From DASUPK01 sp963774305 (GTDB lineage Bacteria > Actinomycetota > Thermoleophilia > Solirubrobacterales > 70-9), in the NCBI GenBank assembly GCA_963774305.1, contig CAVZEM010000001.1:1-64000 (forward strand): a stretch of DNA of 64,000 bases, written 5' to 3'. The translations under genes were made by a program, and so were the position numbers. Of the stretch, positions 6,196-13,035 are shown in pieces. The notes under the pieces were generated by a model that was not told where the DNA came from, ran no database searches, and saw only the letters and a list, made by a program, of their open reading frames with translations. Each line of letters opens with the position of its first letter. The stretch's first letter is position 1.

Positions 6196-6474
6196 CTACG
6201 CGCCGGCTGCGGCGGCCTCCGGAAGGCCGATCGCGTTCTCATCGTCGATCGCGATGTAGGTGTTCTCGGTCACGCCGGCGGTAGCGGGGTCGAGCCACTC
6301 CCGCAGCGAGTCGATCGAGTCCGCCTCCCACAAGCAGGTTGCCACCGACCCGTCCTGGGGCGGGAGGAACTGCCGCAACTTGAAACCGGGCCCTCCGCCT
6401 CCGGCGACCTCCGCGGCGTCCATTGAGGAGAACTTGTCCAGATCGATGATCCGGTGCTCCACCACGATATGCAT
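6196..6474 (-). CDS. Small protein resembling DUF4242 / nickel-binding-like proteins
   Basis: A 92-residue cytoplasmic protein beginning MHIVVEHRIIDLDKFSSMDA and containing FLPPQDGSVATCLWEADSID and LREWLDPATAGVTENTYIAI. The size and alternating strand-helix pattern suggest a ferredoxin-like alpha/beta fold of the DUF4242 kind, but this match is from general resemblance only. The start is firm: a strong ribosome site, AAGGAGGTAGTC, stands just before the ATG. The C-terminus is alanine-rich. It lies downstream of, and on the same strand as, the SnoaL gene at 6525. Confidence 0.7.
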   Translation of the reverse strand: MHIVVEHRIIDLDKFSSMDAAEVAGGGGPGFKLRQFLPPQDGSVATCLWEADSIDSLREWLDPATAGVTENTYIAIDDENAIGLPEAAAAGA

Positions 6475-6524
6475 GACTACCTCCTTGTAGTCGAGAGTAC
6501 GACCCTACTCCGATTCGTCCTCAA

Positions 6525-6977
6525 CTACAGCCCCTGCCACAACACTCGGCTTGCCGCCGCCGCAATGGCCTCCTGGCGCTCGGTGAAGTCCCTGATCAAC
6601 ACAATCTGAGCGTCCCGAACGGTGACCACCGTGAAGATGCGCTGGTGCACCGGAACGCCGCTGTCCTTTCCGCGGATCGAGTTCTGCGAGATGCACAGGA
6701 CCTGTTCGTCACCTAGATCCGAGACGTCTTCGACGGATATCCGCCAATCGTCGGCAGCTTCCAGCCAGGAGGAAACCAGCGCCAGCCATGCTTCTTTTCC
6801 ACGAACGGTGTCTCTCATGAAGGGAGGCTTCCATTCAGCGTCAGGAGATATCGCGGCGAAAGCCTCGTCGACGAGCGGATATTTGCTGAGAGGCACGGGG
6901 TTAGCCCAGTACTGGGCCAACAACTGGTCGAGGTGCTCGAAATAGGCCTCGACGATCTTGACGTTCTCGCTTGCCAT
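6525..6977 (-). CDS. Divergent SnoaL-like protein with a frame-shifted tail
   Basis: A 150-residue SnoaL-like protein starting MASENVKIVEAYFEHLDQLL (variant 5' module) with ISPDAEWKPPFM, the loop DTVRGKEAWLALVSSWLE, strand EDVSDLGDEQVLCISQNSIRG and VVTVRDAQIVLIRDF. After RQEAIAAAAS the frame departs from the family and stops at 6525. In the neighbouring frame the DNA continues to GAATCGGAGTAG at 6505-6516, the expected end of a SnoaL module. A small indel near the 3' end has probably replaced the usual tail. The leader variant GAGATACTGAGCATTGG lies upstream. Confidence 0.75.
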   Translation of the reverse strand: MASENVKIVEAYFEHLDQLLAQYWANPVPLSKYPLVDEAFAAISPDAEWKPPFMRDTVRGKEAWLALVSSWLEAADDWRISVEDVSDLGDEQVLCISQNSIRGKDSGVPVHQRIFTVVTVRDAQIVLIRDFTERQEAIAAAASRVLWQGL

Positions 6978-7328
6978 CCAATGCTCAGTATCTCGCCGCG
7001 GGGTGCAGGCGGGGCGGTGGGTGCGGTGGAGCCACCTGGCTCCCGTTGACGAGAAGGGGCACGCTTTGCATGGAAAGCGGCGGTTTGTCCTCTCCGCGCG
7101 GCTTCGCAAACCAGGACCCCTAGCAAGGGGTCGATCTGGGTACGCGGGCCGTGGCGCTCGTCCGGGGCCATCGCATCCGGAGTGACTGGAATCAATTCAC
7201 CCCCATGGGGTGATGTGCCCAGTACCGCCAATCGCCAGCCTGGGTCTCGGAGATTGGCGAAACACTCAAAGAGACCTCCGCAGGCCGAGCGCCGCCGCGC
7301 CCGCAACTCTGACGAGTTGGAGCAAGTG
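6978..7328. promoter_or_regulatory. Divergent intergenic region with leader, hairpin B and two dyads
   Basis: The region separates a minus-strand SnoaL gene from the PPK2 gene. It holds the SnoaL leader (6978-6994, minus) and a plus-oriented hairpin B (7063-7078) preceded by GACGAGAAGG, a decayed hairpin A. Nearer the PPK2 gene are the dyad TCACCCCCATGGGGTGA (7197-7213) and CGCCAATC/GATTGGCG arms around 7218-7262, either of which could be an operator. An open frame in phase with PPK2 covers 7182-7328 but looks noncoding. Confidence 0.5.
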
Positions 7329-8273
7329 ATGGACGAGAGCAGACGTCGGAAGCGCATTGAGAAGTTCATCGCACCGTTTCGCGTCAAGCCCGGCACCACG
7401 GTGACGCTCGCCAAGGACTTCGACCCGGCGTTCAAGGCCGGCATCAAGAAGAAGAAGGAAGGGCGCAAGCTGCTCGACGACGGAAAAGAGCTGCTTGCCG
7501 AGTACCAGGCCCGGTTGGCCGCCCAGGACACCTGGGGTGTCCTCGTCGTCATCCAGGGCCTCGATTCGGCGGGCAAGGACGGGACGATCCGGCACGTGAT
7601 GAGCGGCGTCAATCCACAGGGCGTTGCCGTGCGCAGCTTCAAGGTCCCCTCTGCCGAGGAGCTTCACCATGACTTCATATGGCGCTACTCGTGCGGCCTG
7701 CCGCGCCGCGGTGAGATCGGGATCTTCAACCGCTCTCATTACGAGGAGGTGCTGGTGGTTCGCGTCCATCCCGAGATCCTCGAGCGCCAGAAGCTTCCGA
7801 AAGCGGCGACGAAAGGCGACATCTGGAAGCGTCGCTATCGCGAGATCAACGACTGGGAGCGCCACCTCACCGATAACGGCTTTCGCATCGTCAAGCTGTT
7901 TCTCAATCTTTCGAAGGAGGAGCAGCGCACCCGCCTCTTGCGCCGGATTGACCTCCCGGACCACAACTGGAAGTTCTCCACCGCGGACATCGCCGAAAGG
8001 GAGCTATGGGATGACTACCAGAAGGCGTTCTCTCAGATGCTCTCGCACACCAGCACCGAGTGGGCGCCATGGCACGTGATCCCGGCCGATCGCAAGTGGT
8101 TCGCGCGGATCGCCAGCGGGGCGGTGCTCGCGCACACGTTGATGGATATTGATCCCCGTTATCCAGCGGTCAGCAAGGCACGGCGGCAGGAATTGCTCGA
8201 GTTCAAGGGGCGTCTCGAGGAACAGTCGCCGAAGGGCGCCGCGCTGGACCCGTTCGAGGCAGAGCGCGGCTGA
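7329..8273 (+). CDS. Polyphosphate kinase 2 family protein (polyphosphate:nucleotide phosphotransferase)
   Basis: A 314-residue PPK2-family P-loop kinase that moves phosphate between polyphosphate and nucleotides. The core shows Walker A GLDSAGKDG (residues 77-85), SFKVPSAEELHHDFIWRY, the Walker B-like IFNRSHYEEVLVVRVHPE (about 132-149) and the lid region KRRYREINDWERHLTDNG. The Walker B form with RSHYEEVLVVRV resembles the PPK2 subgroup that can act on AMP and ADP; this is family inference. The ATG at 7329 is chosen because homology begins near MDESRRRKRIEKFIAPFRV. A longer frame from 7182 adds 49 unconvincing residues. Confidence 0.93.
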   Translation: MDESRRRKRIEKFIAPFRVKPGTTVTLAKDFDPAFKAGIKKKKEGRKLLDDGKELLAEYQARLAAQDTWGVLVVIQGLDSAGKDGTIRHVMSGVNPQGVAVRSFKVPSAEELHHDFIWRYSCGLPRRGEIGIFNRSHYEEVLVVRVHPEILERQKLPKAATKGDIWKRRYREINDWERHLTDNGFRIVKLFLNLSKEEQRTRLLRRIDLPDHNWKFSTADIAERELWDDYQKAFSQMLSHTSTEWAPWHVIPADRKWFARIASGAVLAHTLMDIDPRYPAVSKARRQELLEFKGRLEEQSPKGAALDPFEAERG

Positions 8274-8316
8274 AGGCCGCCCCCTTCACCGCTCAGAGGT
8301 GTGATTCCAAACCACC

Positions 8317-8362
8317 GCTTTGCATGGAAAGCAGCACTCTTCGGCGAGATACTGCGTGGGCG
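8317..8362 (+). repeat. Hairpin B plus leader before SnoaL array 3
   Basis: GCTTTGCATGGAAAGC (8317-8332) is followed by spacer and GAGATACTGCGTGGGCG (8346-8362), ending at the next ATG. This is the best-preserved example of the unit. Confidence 0.8.
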
Positions 8363-8764
8363 ATGTCGGAGGAGAACGTCGAGATGATCCGCCGGGGTTA
8401 CGAGGCGTATGAGCGAGGGGATCTCGACGCGGCTGTGGCGGACTTTGGGCCCGACTGTGAGTACATAGCGGCAGGAACGGTGCCGGGACGTACCGGCACC
8501 TACCTGGGGCCTGAGGGATACAAGGAATTTGTGGCGTGGCTAGCCGAGGAGTTCAGCGACGCTCACGCGCAAATCGACGCCTTGATCGACGCAGGTGATT
8601 CGGTGGTGCTCGGCGCGACGCTCCGCGGGCAGGGGCGACAGAGCGGGATCCCCGTGACTTTCACCTTCTGGCAGGTGTGGCGATTTGCGGACGGCAAGGT
8701 CGTCCATGGTCAGGGGTTCGCTGACAAGGCCGAGGCCCTCGAAGCCGCCGGGCTGTCGGAGTAG
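8363..8764 (+). CDS. SnoaL-like/NTF2-fold protein, array 3 gene 1
   Basis: A 133-residue SnoaL-like protein: MSEENVEMIRRGYEAYERGD, then VADFGPDCEYIAAG, the loop GPEGYKEFVAWLAEEF, strand ALIDAGDSVVLGATLRGQG, then FWQVWRFADGKVVHGQGFAD and ALEAAGLSE. The 5' and 3' modules are intact at the DNA level. The next gene follows after three bases. Its ligand cannot be predicted. Confidence 0.87.
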   Translation: MSEENVEMIRRGYEAYERGDLDAAVADFGPDCEYIAAGTVPGRTGTYLGPEGYKEFVAWLAEEFSDAHAQIDALIDAGDSVVLGATLRGQGRQSGIPVTFTFWQVWRFADGKVVHGQGFADKAEALEAAGLSE

Positions 8765-8767
8765 GCG

Positions 8768-9175
8768 ATGTCGCAGGAGAACGTCGAGTTGGTCAGGGCG
8801 TCGATCGAGGCCTTACGACGCCGTGGTGCCGACGCGTATCTCGAATTCATGGCAGAAGATGTTGAGGTCCACCCCGATTCGTCCCGCTTCCCCGAGGCAA
8901 AGCCGTTTCGCGGTCGCGAGGAGTTCAGACGCTTTTTCGCCGAGATCGACGAGGGCTGGGAGGGGGGCGCACGCACCGGGGTGATCAGGGAAATCTCTTC
9001 CGTGGGCGACCGGGTTATGGCCAGGGCCGACTGGGGAGGCAGGGTCCAGGCCAGCGGTATCGACCTGCGCTCCAGCCTGACCGCCGTTTACACCGTCCGA
9101 GAGGGACAGATCACCAAGATCGAGTTCTTCTTCGACCACGCGCAAGCCCTCGAAGCCGCCGGACTATCGGAGTAG
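8768..9175 (+). CDS. SnoaL-like/NTF2-fold protein, array 3 gene 2
   Basis: A 135-residue SnoaL-like protein with the MSQENVELVRASIEALRRRG start and ALEAAGLSE tail. It is the duplicate of the gene at 35, as shown by the shared PFRGREEFRRF, GWEGGA, SGIDLRSSLT and FFDHAQALEA segments. Compared with that copy it keeps the canonical tail. Hairpin A begins directly after the stop codon. The pair gives a direct estimate of divergence after copying. Confidence 0.87.
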   Translation: MSQENVELVRASIEALRRRGADAYLEFMAEDVEVHPDSSRFPEAKPFRGREEFRRFFAEIDEGWEGGARTGVIREISSVGDRVMARADWGGRVQASGIDLRSSLTAVYTVREGQITKIEFFFDHAQALEAAGLSE

Positions 9176-9176
9176 T

Positions 9177-9246
9177 GCTTTGGACGAGAAGCAGTAGTCC
9201 CGCTCTGCATGGAAAGCAGCGGTCTTAGCGAGATACTGCGTGGGCG
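9177..9246 (+). repeat. Hairpin A, hairpin B and leader in tandem
   Basis: This copy contains the whole intergenic unit: hairpin A GCTTTGGACGAGAAGC (9177-9192), hairpin B variant GCTCTGCATGGAAAGC (9202-9217) and leader GAGATACTGCGTGGGCG (9230-9246). It lies between the SnoaL stop at 9175 and the mini-gene start at 9247. Confidence 0.82.
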
Positions 9247-9303
9247 ATGTCGGAGGAGAACGTCAAGCAGGGCGCCCTGAAAGCCCGCGGCCTGCGGGGA
9301 TAG
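9247..9303 (+). CDS. 18-codon mini-gene: SnoaL 5' and 3' modules joined without a body
   Basis: The frame reads MSEENVKQGALKARGLRG then TAG. The first seven residues are the standard SnoaL start and the last nine (ALKARGLRG) correspond to ALEAAGLSE. The roughly 115 residues that form the NTF2 fold are missing. It has the full upstream unit (hairpins A and B and leader) and is followed by the next SnoaL gene six bases later. It may be an internal-deletion relic or an empty form of a cassette. If translated, the peptide cannot have the SnoaL fold. Confidence 0.6.
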   Translation: MSEENVKQGALKARGLRG

Positions 9304-9309
9304 GCGACG

Positions 9310-9735
9310 ATGTCGCAGGGGAACGTCGATGTCGTGCGCCAGGGTTTCGACGCATTCAACGCATTCATGCGCGGCGAAGGGGCCGAGAAAGCCCTTGCCG
9401 CACTCGTCGATCCCGAGTTCGAGTACGACTGGCCTGCCGAGCGGGAGTGGCCTGAACCGGATCATTCTCGAGGCGGCGTCCCGTTGGCTTTCGCGTTCAT
9501 CAAGCGAGTTCAAACCAGGTTGATCGATGTTGTCTGGGAACCGCTTGAGTTCATCGAGGCACCGGGCAATCGCGTCCTCGCCGAAGTCCGGCAAAGCGGG
9601 CGAGACCGAGAGAGCGGTGCGCCATTCGAAGTCCAGCTGTTTCACGTCGTCACGCTCCGGGATGGACGAGTGCGCAAGTTGGAGTTCTTCCGCCATCGCG
9701 CCGAAGCCCTCGAAGCCGCCGGCCTTGAGGAGTAG
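9310..9735 (+). CDS. SnoaL-like/NTF2-fold protein, array 3 gene 4
   Basis: A 141-residue SnoaL-like protein beginning MSQGNVDVVRQGFDAFNAFM and ending ALEAAGLEE. The middle has VDPEFEYDWPAERE, LEFIEAPGNRVLAEVRQSGR and FHVVTLRDGRVRKLEFFRH. It is slightly longer than its neighbours because of an insert in the first loop (RGEGAEKALAAL). The following gene begins three bases after its stop. The function is not known. Confidence 0.86.
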   Translation: MSQGNVDVVRQGFDAFNAFMRGEGAEKALAALVDPEFEYDWPAEREWPEPDHSRGGVPLAFAFIKRVQTRLIDVVWEPLEFIEAPGNRVLAEVRQSGRDRESGAPFEVQLFHVVTLRDGRVRKLEFFRHRAEALEAAGLEE

Positions 9736-9738
9736 GCG

Positions 9739-10149
9739 ATGTCGCAGGAGAACGTCGACGTGATCCTGAACGGAGTGGAGGCCCTGAACCGCCGCGACGC
9801 GGACGCCTTCGTAGCTGGCGTTAGCGCCGACGTCGAATGGGAAACGAACCCCGAGCTGGTAGGCCTTGGACGGATCTACCGCGGACGAGCGGGGGTGCGA
9901 GAGTTCTTCGAGCAGCTCTTTGGATTGGAAACTTGGGAGAGCATTCACGTCGACGTCGAAGAGATCACCGAAGCGAGCGATGACCGGGTGTTGGTCGGGA
10001 TGCTCGCAAAGGCCCGCGGCAGGGGCAGCGGCGCGCCGACAGAACTCCATCTCTGGCAGGTGCTCTGGTTCGCGGAGGGCCTAATCACAAGGCGCCAGGC
10101 CTTCTGGACTCGGCAGGAGGCCCTCGAAGCCGCCGGGCTGTCGGAATAG
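9739..10149 (+). CDS. SnoaL-like/NTF2-fold protein, array 3 gene 5
   Basis: A 136-residue SnoaL-like protein: MSQENVDVILNGVEALNRRD, SADVEWETNPEL, the loop IYRGRAGVREFFEQLFG, strand EEITEASDDRVLVGMLAKARG, LWQVLWFAEGLITRRQAFW and the tail ALEAAGLSE. It closes the array. Hairpin A starts two bases after its TAG. Confidence 0.87.
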   Translation: MSQENVDVILNGVEALNRRDADAFVAGVSADVEWETNPELVGLGRIYRGRAGVREFFEQLFGLETWESIHVDVEEITEASDDRVLVGMLAKARGRGSGAPTELHLWQVLWFAEGLITRRQAFWTRQEALEAAGLSE

Positions 10150-10151
10150 CC

Positions 10152-10190
10152 GCTTTGGACGAAAAGCGGCGCTTTGCATGGAAAGGAGCG
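10152..10190 (+). repeat. Hairpins A and B after array 3
   Basis: GCTTTGGACGAAAAGC (10152-10167) is followed by GCTTTGCATGGAAAGGAGC (10171-10189), a hairpin B with a changed right arm. No leader or SnoaL gene follows; the next gene is the ELWxxDGT protein. Confidence 0.75.
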
Positions 10191-10285
10191 GTTCGGTAGT
10201 TCCCACGGAGGAGGGTCCGTCGGCAATCACCGATCCGAAGGGCGACGCAGCGGGTTAGCGTGATACAGGCCATGAAGGGTGCTGT

Positions 10286-11608
10286 GTGAAGCTCTCAATC
10301 CGCCAGCCACGGAGGTTTGCGTGGCTCGCGCTGCTGCTCGCGGGTGGCGCGATGCTGCTGTCGGCGTCGGGCGCCCAGGCGGCCTCGAAGCGGGGGGCCG
10401 TGCTGGTCAAGGACATCAGCCCCATTGAGCTCACGCTCACTGGCGTCGGCAAGACCCTCTTTTTCACCGCCTACGACCGCAAGCACGGCGCCGAGCTGTG
10501 GCGAAGCGACGGCACCCGCAGGGGAACGAGGATGGTCAAGGACATCCGCCCGGGCCCCGCCTTCAGACCCATCGGCCTCCTCACCGCCGTGGGCAGGACC
10601 CTCTACTTCGTGGTCGGCGACGGTCACCCAACGAGTGAGCTGTGGCGGAGCGACGGTACGGCGCGAGGAACGAAGGTCGTCAAGGGCACGTTCCCCGGAA
10701 GTGGCTGGAACTACATCAGCTCGCTCACCGATGTGGCCGGCACCCTCTTCTTTCTCGTCGGCGGCACCCAGCTCTGGCGAAGCGACGGCACAGAGGCGGG
10801 GACGACGATGCTCAAGGAGGTGTCCTACCCCAACGAGCTGACCACCGTCGGCGGCACCCTCTACTTCAACCTCCCCGGCCCCAGCGGTGGGCTGTGGCGA
10901 AGCGACGGGACGGCGTCCGGGACGGTGCTGGTCAAGAAACTGATCTCCCCCAATGACCTCACCGACTTCGCCGGCGCTCTCTTCTTCAACGCCAATGACG
11001 GCACGAATTCCGGGATCTGGCGTTCCGACGGCACCGAGGCGGGCACCACCCTGGTCATTCCTGGTCATCAAGGAGACCTGACGGCCGCCGGCAGGACCCT
11101 CTACTTCATCACTGCATCTGGCATCAATAGCCAGCTGTGGCGAAGTGACGGCACCGAGGCGGGGACGACCCCGATCACGTACCTCGGCGTCACTCCGACG
11201 GAGGGGGTCGGCCTCAATCCGCAGCTCACCGCCGTCGGCGACACCCTCTACTTCGTCCGCAACGACCAGTTCGGAGGGCTATTCCGCACGGACGGCACTC
11301 CGGGCGGAACGACAGAGCTGCGTCGCCATCTCCTCCCCGGACAGCTCACCGCCGTCGGGCACACGCTCTACTTCCTAGGCACTGACAAGAGACATGGCCA
11401 GGAGCTCTGGCGAAGCGACGGCACCCCCAGGGGGACGCTGCTGGTCAGGGACATTCGGCGCGGCCGGCGCAGCAGCCGTCCCGGCGACCTGACCGCCGTT
11501 GGCAAGACCCTCTTCTTCAACGCCAATGACGGCAGACACGGCACTGAGTTGTGGAGGGCCGGACCAAAGCCGTGCAAGGCGGTCAAGGGGAAGTGCAAGA
11601 AGGGGTAG
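10286..11608 (+). CDS. Secreted ELWxxDGT-repeat protein
   Basis: A 440-residue secreted protein. Residues 1-32 form a signal peptide (positively charged RQPRR, hydrophobic LALLLAGGAMLLSASG, cleavage after AQA). The rest is eight repeats of about 45 residues, each with a (E/Q/G)LWRSDGT motif followed by a GT turn and then a TLYF or TLFF strand. This repeat predicts a beta-propeller-like surface. Its role is unknown; ELWxxDGT proteins are often extracellular and sometimes adhesive. The GTG at 10286 is the only start before the signal peptide. The last repeat ends in a lysine- and cysteine-containing tail (KPCKAVKGKCKKG). Confidence 0.88.
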   Translation: MKLSIRQPRRFAWLALLLAGGAMLLSASGAQAASKRGAVLVKDISPIELTLTGVGKTLFFTAYDRKHGAELWRSDGTRRGTRMVKDIRPGPAFRPIGLLTAVGRTLYFVVGDGHPTSELWRSDGTARGTKVVKGTFPGSGWNYISSLTDVAGTLFFLVGGTQLWRSDGTEAGTTMLKEVSYPNELTTVGGTLYFNLPGPSGGLWRSDGTASGTVLVKKLISPNDLTDFAGALFFNANDGTNSGIWRSDGTEAGTTLVIPGHQGDLTAAGRTLYFITASGINSQLWRSDGTEAGTTPITYLGVTPTEGVGLNPQLTAVGDTLYFVRNDQFGGLFRTDGTPGGTTELRRHLLPGQLTAVGHTLYFLGTDKRHGQELWRSDGTPRGTLLVRDIRRGRRSSRPGDLTAVGKTLFFNANDGRHGTELWRAGPKPCKAVKGKCKKG

Positions 11609-11664
11609 GACTCCTCAGGTAGTCGCCGCAGGTGCGGGCCCGGAGGGCGTCGCAACAAGGTGCC

Positions 11665-11734
11665 GCTTTGGACGAGAAGCAGTAGTCCTGCTTCGCATGG
11701 AAAGCGGCGGTTTTGGGCGAGATACTGCGTGGCG
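11665..11734 (+). repeat. Hairpin A, hairpin B and leader before array 4
   Basis: Hairpin A GCTTTGGACGAGAAGC (11665-11680), hairpin B variant GCTTCGCATGGAAAGC (11690-11705) and leader GAGATACTGCGTGGCG (11719-11734, one G shorter than usual) lie in order before the ATG at 11735. Confidence 0.8.
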
Positions 11735-12169
11735 ATGTCGCAGGAGAATGTGGAGATCGTGCGGCGCTACATCGAGGGGTGGAACGAAGCACCAGAACTC
11801 CCGGCGTGGATCGCCGGATTCTGGGAGTCCGACGGCGACTACTACCCGGTTCGCGGGTTCCCGGAGGCGAGGCCATGCCACGGACGCGAGGAGATCGCGG
11901 ACTTCCTCGTCGGGTTGCGCGAACCGTGGAACTACCGAGTTGCGATCAAGGACGCGTGGGCGATTTGGGATGATCGCGTCTTGGTCCATACGCACGTGCG
12001 GGCGGAGGGAGGCACGAGCGGCGCGACCGCGGAAGGGGAGGTCTACTCGTGCTTCTGGTTGCGGCATAAACGATTCATCAGGGTCGAGGATCACTTGACC
12101 GCGAAGGGCGCGCTTCACGCTCTCGGACTCAGTGGGGAAACCCTCGAAGCCGCCGGGCTCGGGGAGTAG
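11735..12169 (+). CDS. SnoaL-like/NTF2-fold protein, array 4 gene 1
   Basis: A 144-residue SnoaL-like protein starting MSQENVEIVRRYIEGWNEAP, with FWESDGDYYPVRGF, the loop PCHGREEIADFLVGLREP, IKDAWAIWDDRVLVHTHVRA and YSCFWLRHKRFIRVEDH. The C-terminus carries an extra segment, GALHALGLSGE, before the module tail TLEAAGLGE, so it has two AGL/LGL-like ends in tandem. The frame is open upstream to 11660, but the module start is preferred. The next gene follows after three bases. Confidence 0.85.
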   Translation: MSQENVEIVRRYIEGWNEAPELPAWIAGFWESDGDYYPVRGFPEARPCHGREEIADFLVGLREPWNYRVAIKDAWAIWDDRVLVHTHVRAEGGTSGATAEGEVYSCFWLRHKRFIRVEDHLTAKGALHALGLSGETLEAAGLGE

Positions 12170-12172
12170 GCG

Positions 12173-12580
12173 ATGTCGGAGGAGAACGTCGAGATCCTGC
12201 GAGGGATTTCTAGCGAGATGGCCCGGGGCAACTTTTGGGCGCTTGCGCCGTACCTCGATGCGGACGTCGAGTGGATCTGGGCACCGGAGTTCGAGGGGAT
12301 CGTGGGCGAAAAGATCTTCCGTGGCCCCGAGGGAATCGAAGCCGCTACCCGGGAGTTTTTCGAGCCATGGGAGCGATACACGTTGGAGGCTGTGGAATTC
12401 ATCGACGCAGGCGACTCGGTGGTCGTCGTCAGCCACGGTCGTGGCCGCTCGAAGAGGGGTGGCCCTGACGTAGAACACCGCACCGCAGCCGTCTGGACAC
12501 TTCGGGACGGGAAGGTCGTGCGGATGACCGGGTATGACGATCGAGCGGATGCGCTCGAAGCCGCCGGGCTGTCGGAGTAG
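12173..12580 (+). CDS. SnoaL-like/NTF2-fold protein, array 4 gene 2
   Basis: A 135-residue SnoaL-like protein: MSEENVEILRGISSEMARGN, LDADVEWIWAPEF, the loop IFRGPEGIEAATREFFEPW, VEFIDAGDSVVVVSHGRGR, AVWTLRDGKVVRMTGYDD and ALEAAGLSE. Both end modules are intact, and it is followed after three bases by the frameshifted third gene. Confidence 0.87.
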   Translation: MSEENVEILRGISSEMARGNFWALAPYLDADVEWIWAPEFEGIVGEKIFRGPEGIEAATREFFEPWERYTLEAVEFIDAGDSVVVVSHGRGRSKRGGPDVEHRTAAVWTLRDGKVVRMTGYDDRADALEAAGLSE

Positions 12581-12583
12581 GCA

Positions 12584-12981
12584 ATGTCGCAGGAGAACGT
12601 GGATACCTTCCGCAGGGCCGCAGATGCCATCAACCGGGGGGATCACGAGACTGCGCTGGAATTGGTCGATCCCGATCTGATCTTTGAACCGCTCCGAGCC
12701 GGGTCCAGGGTGCTTATCGAGGGCACTCCGGGATGCGCGAGTACCTGGCGGACACCACCGAGAGCTTCGATGCCTTCCAGTTGGCCTACGGGGAGGTTCG
12801 CGACCTTGGAGCCGACCGAGTGCTGGCGATCGGGGCCATCCACCTTCGCGGGAAGGGGAGCGGAATCGAGACGGACGTTCAGACGGCGGGCATCGCGATC
12901 TACCGCGAGGGACGGCTGCTCCATTGGAAGGATTTCGGCGAGAAGGAGAAGGCTCTCGAAGCCGCCGGGCTGTCGGAGTAG
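12584..12981 (+). pseudogene. SnoaL-like gene with a one-base frameshift
   Basis: The first part reads MSQENVDTFRRAADAINRGD ... IEGTPG in one frame. The rest, from MREYLADTTESFDAFQLAYG to ALEAAGLSE, is in a second frame from 12733. The break is near 12730-12733 (CCGGGATGCGCGAG); adding one base restores a normal 132-residue SnoaL protein. Both end modules are intact, so the loss is recent, or it is a sequencing error. If real, the gene yields no complete SnoaL domain. Confidence 0.82.
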
Positions 12982-12983
12982 CC

Positions 12984-13035
12984 GCTTTGGACGAGAAGCG
13001 GCGGTTTCGCTAAGACCCGAGATACTGCGTGGGCG
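12984..13035 (+). repeat. Hairpin A plus leader, hairpin B missing
   Basis: GCTTTGGACGAGAAGC (12984-12999) starts two bases after the stop. The leader GAGATACTGCGTGGGCG (13019-13035) follows, but hairpin B has been lost, leaving GGCGGTTTCGCTAAGACCC between them. Confidence 0.78.

Noticed and set aside
7182..7328. Longer PPK2 protein starting at 7182
   Set aside because: The extra 49 residues have no family similarity and cover dyad sequences that look regulatory.
9177..9192. Hairpin A as an intrinsic terminator
   Set aside because: The stem is short, no T tract follows any copy, and the element also occurs upstream of genes.
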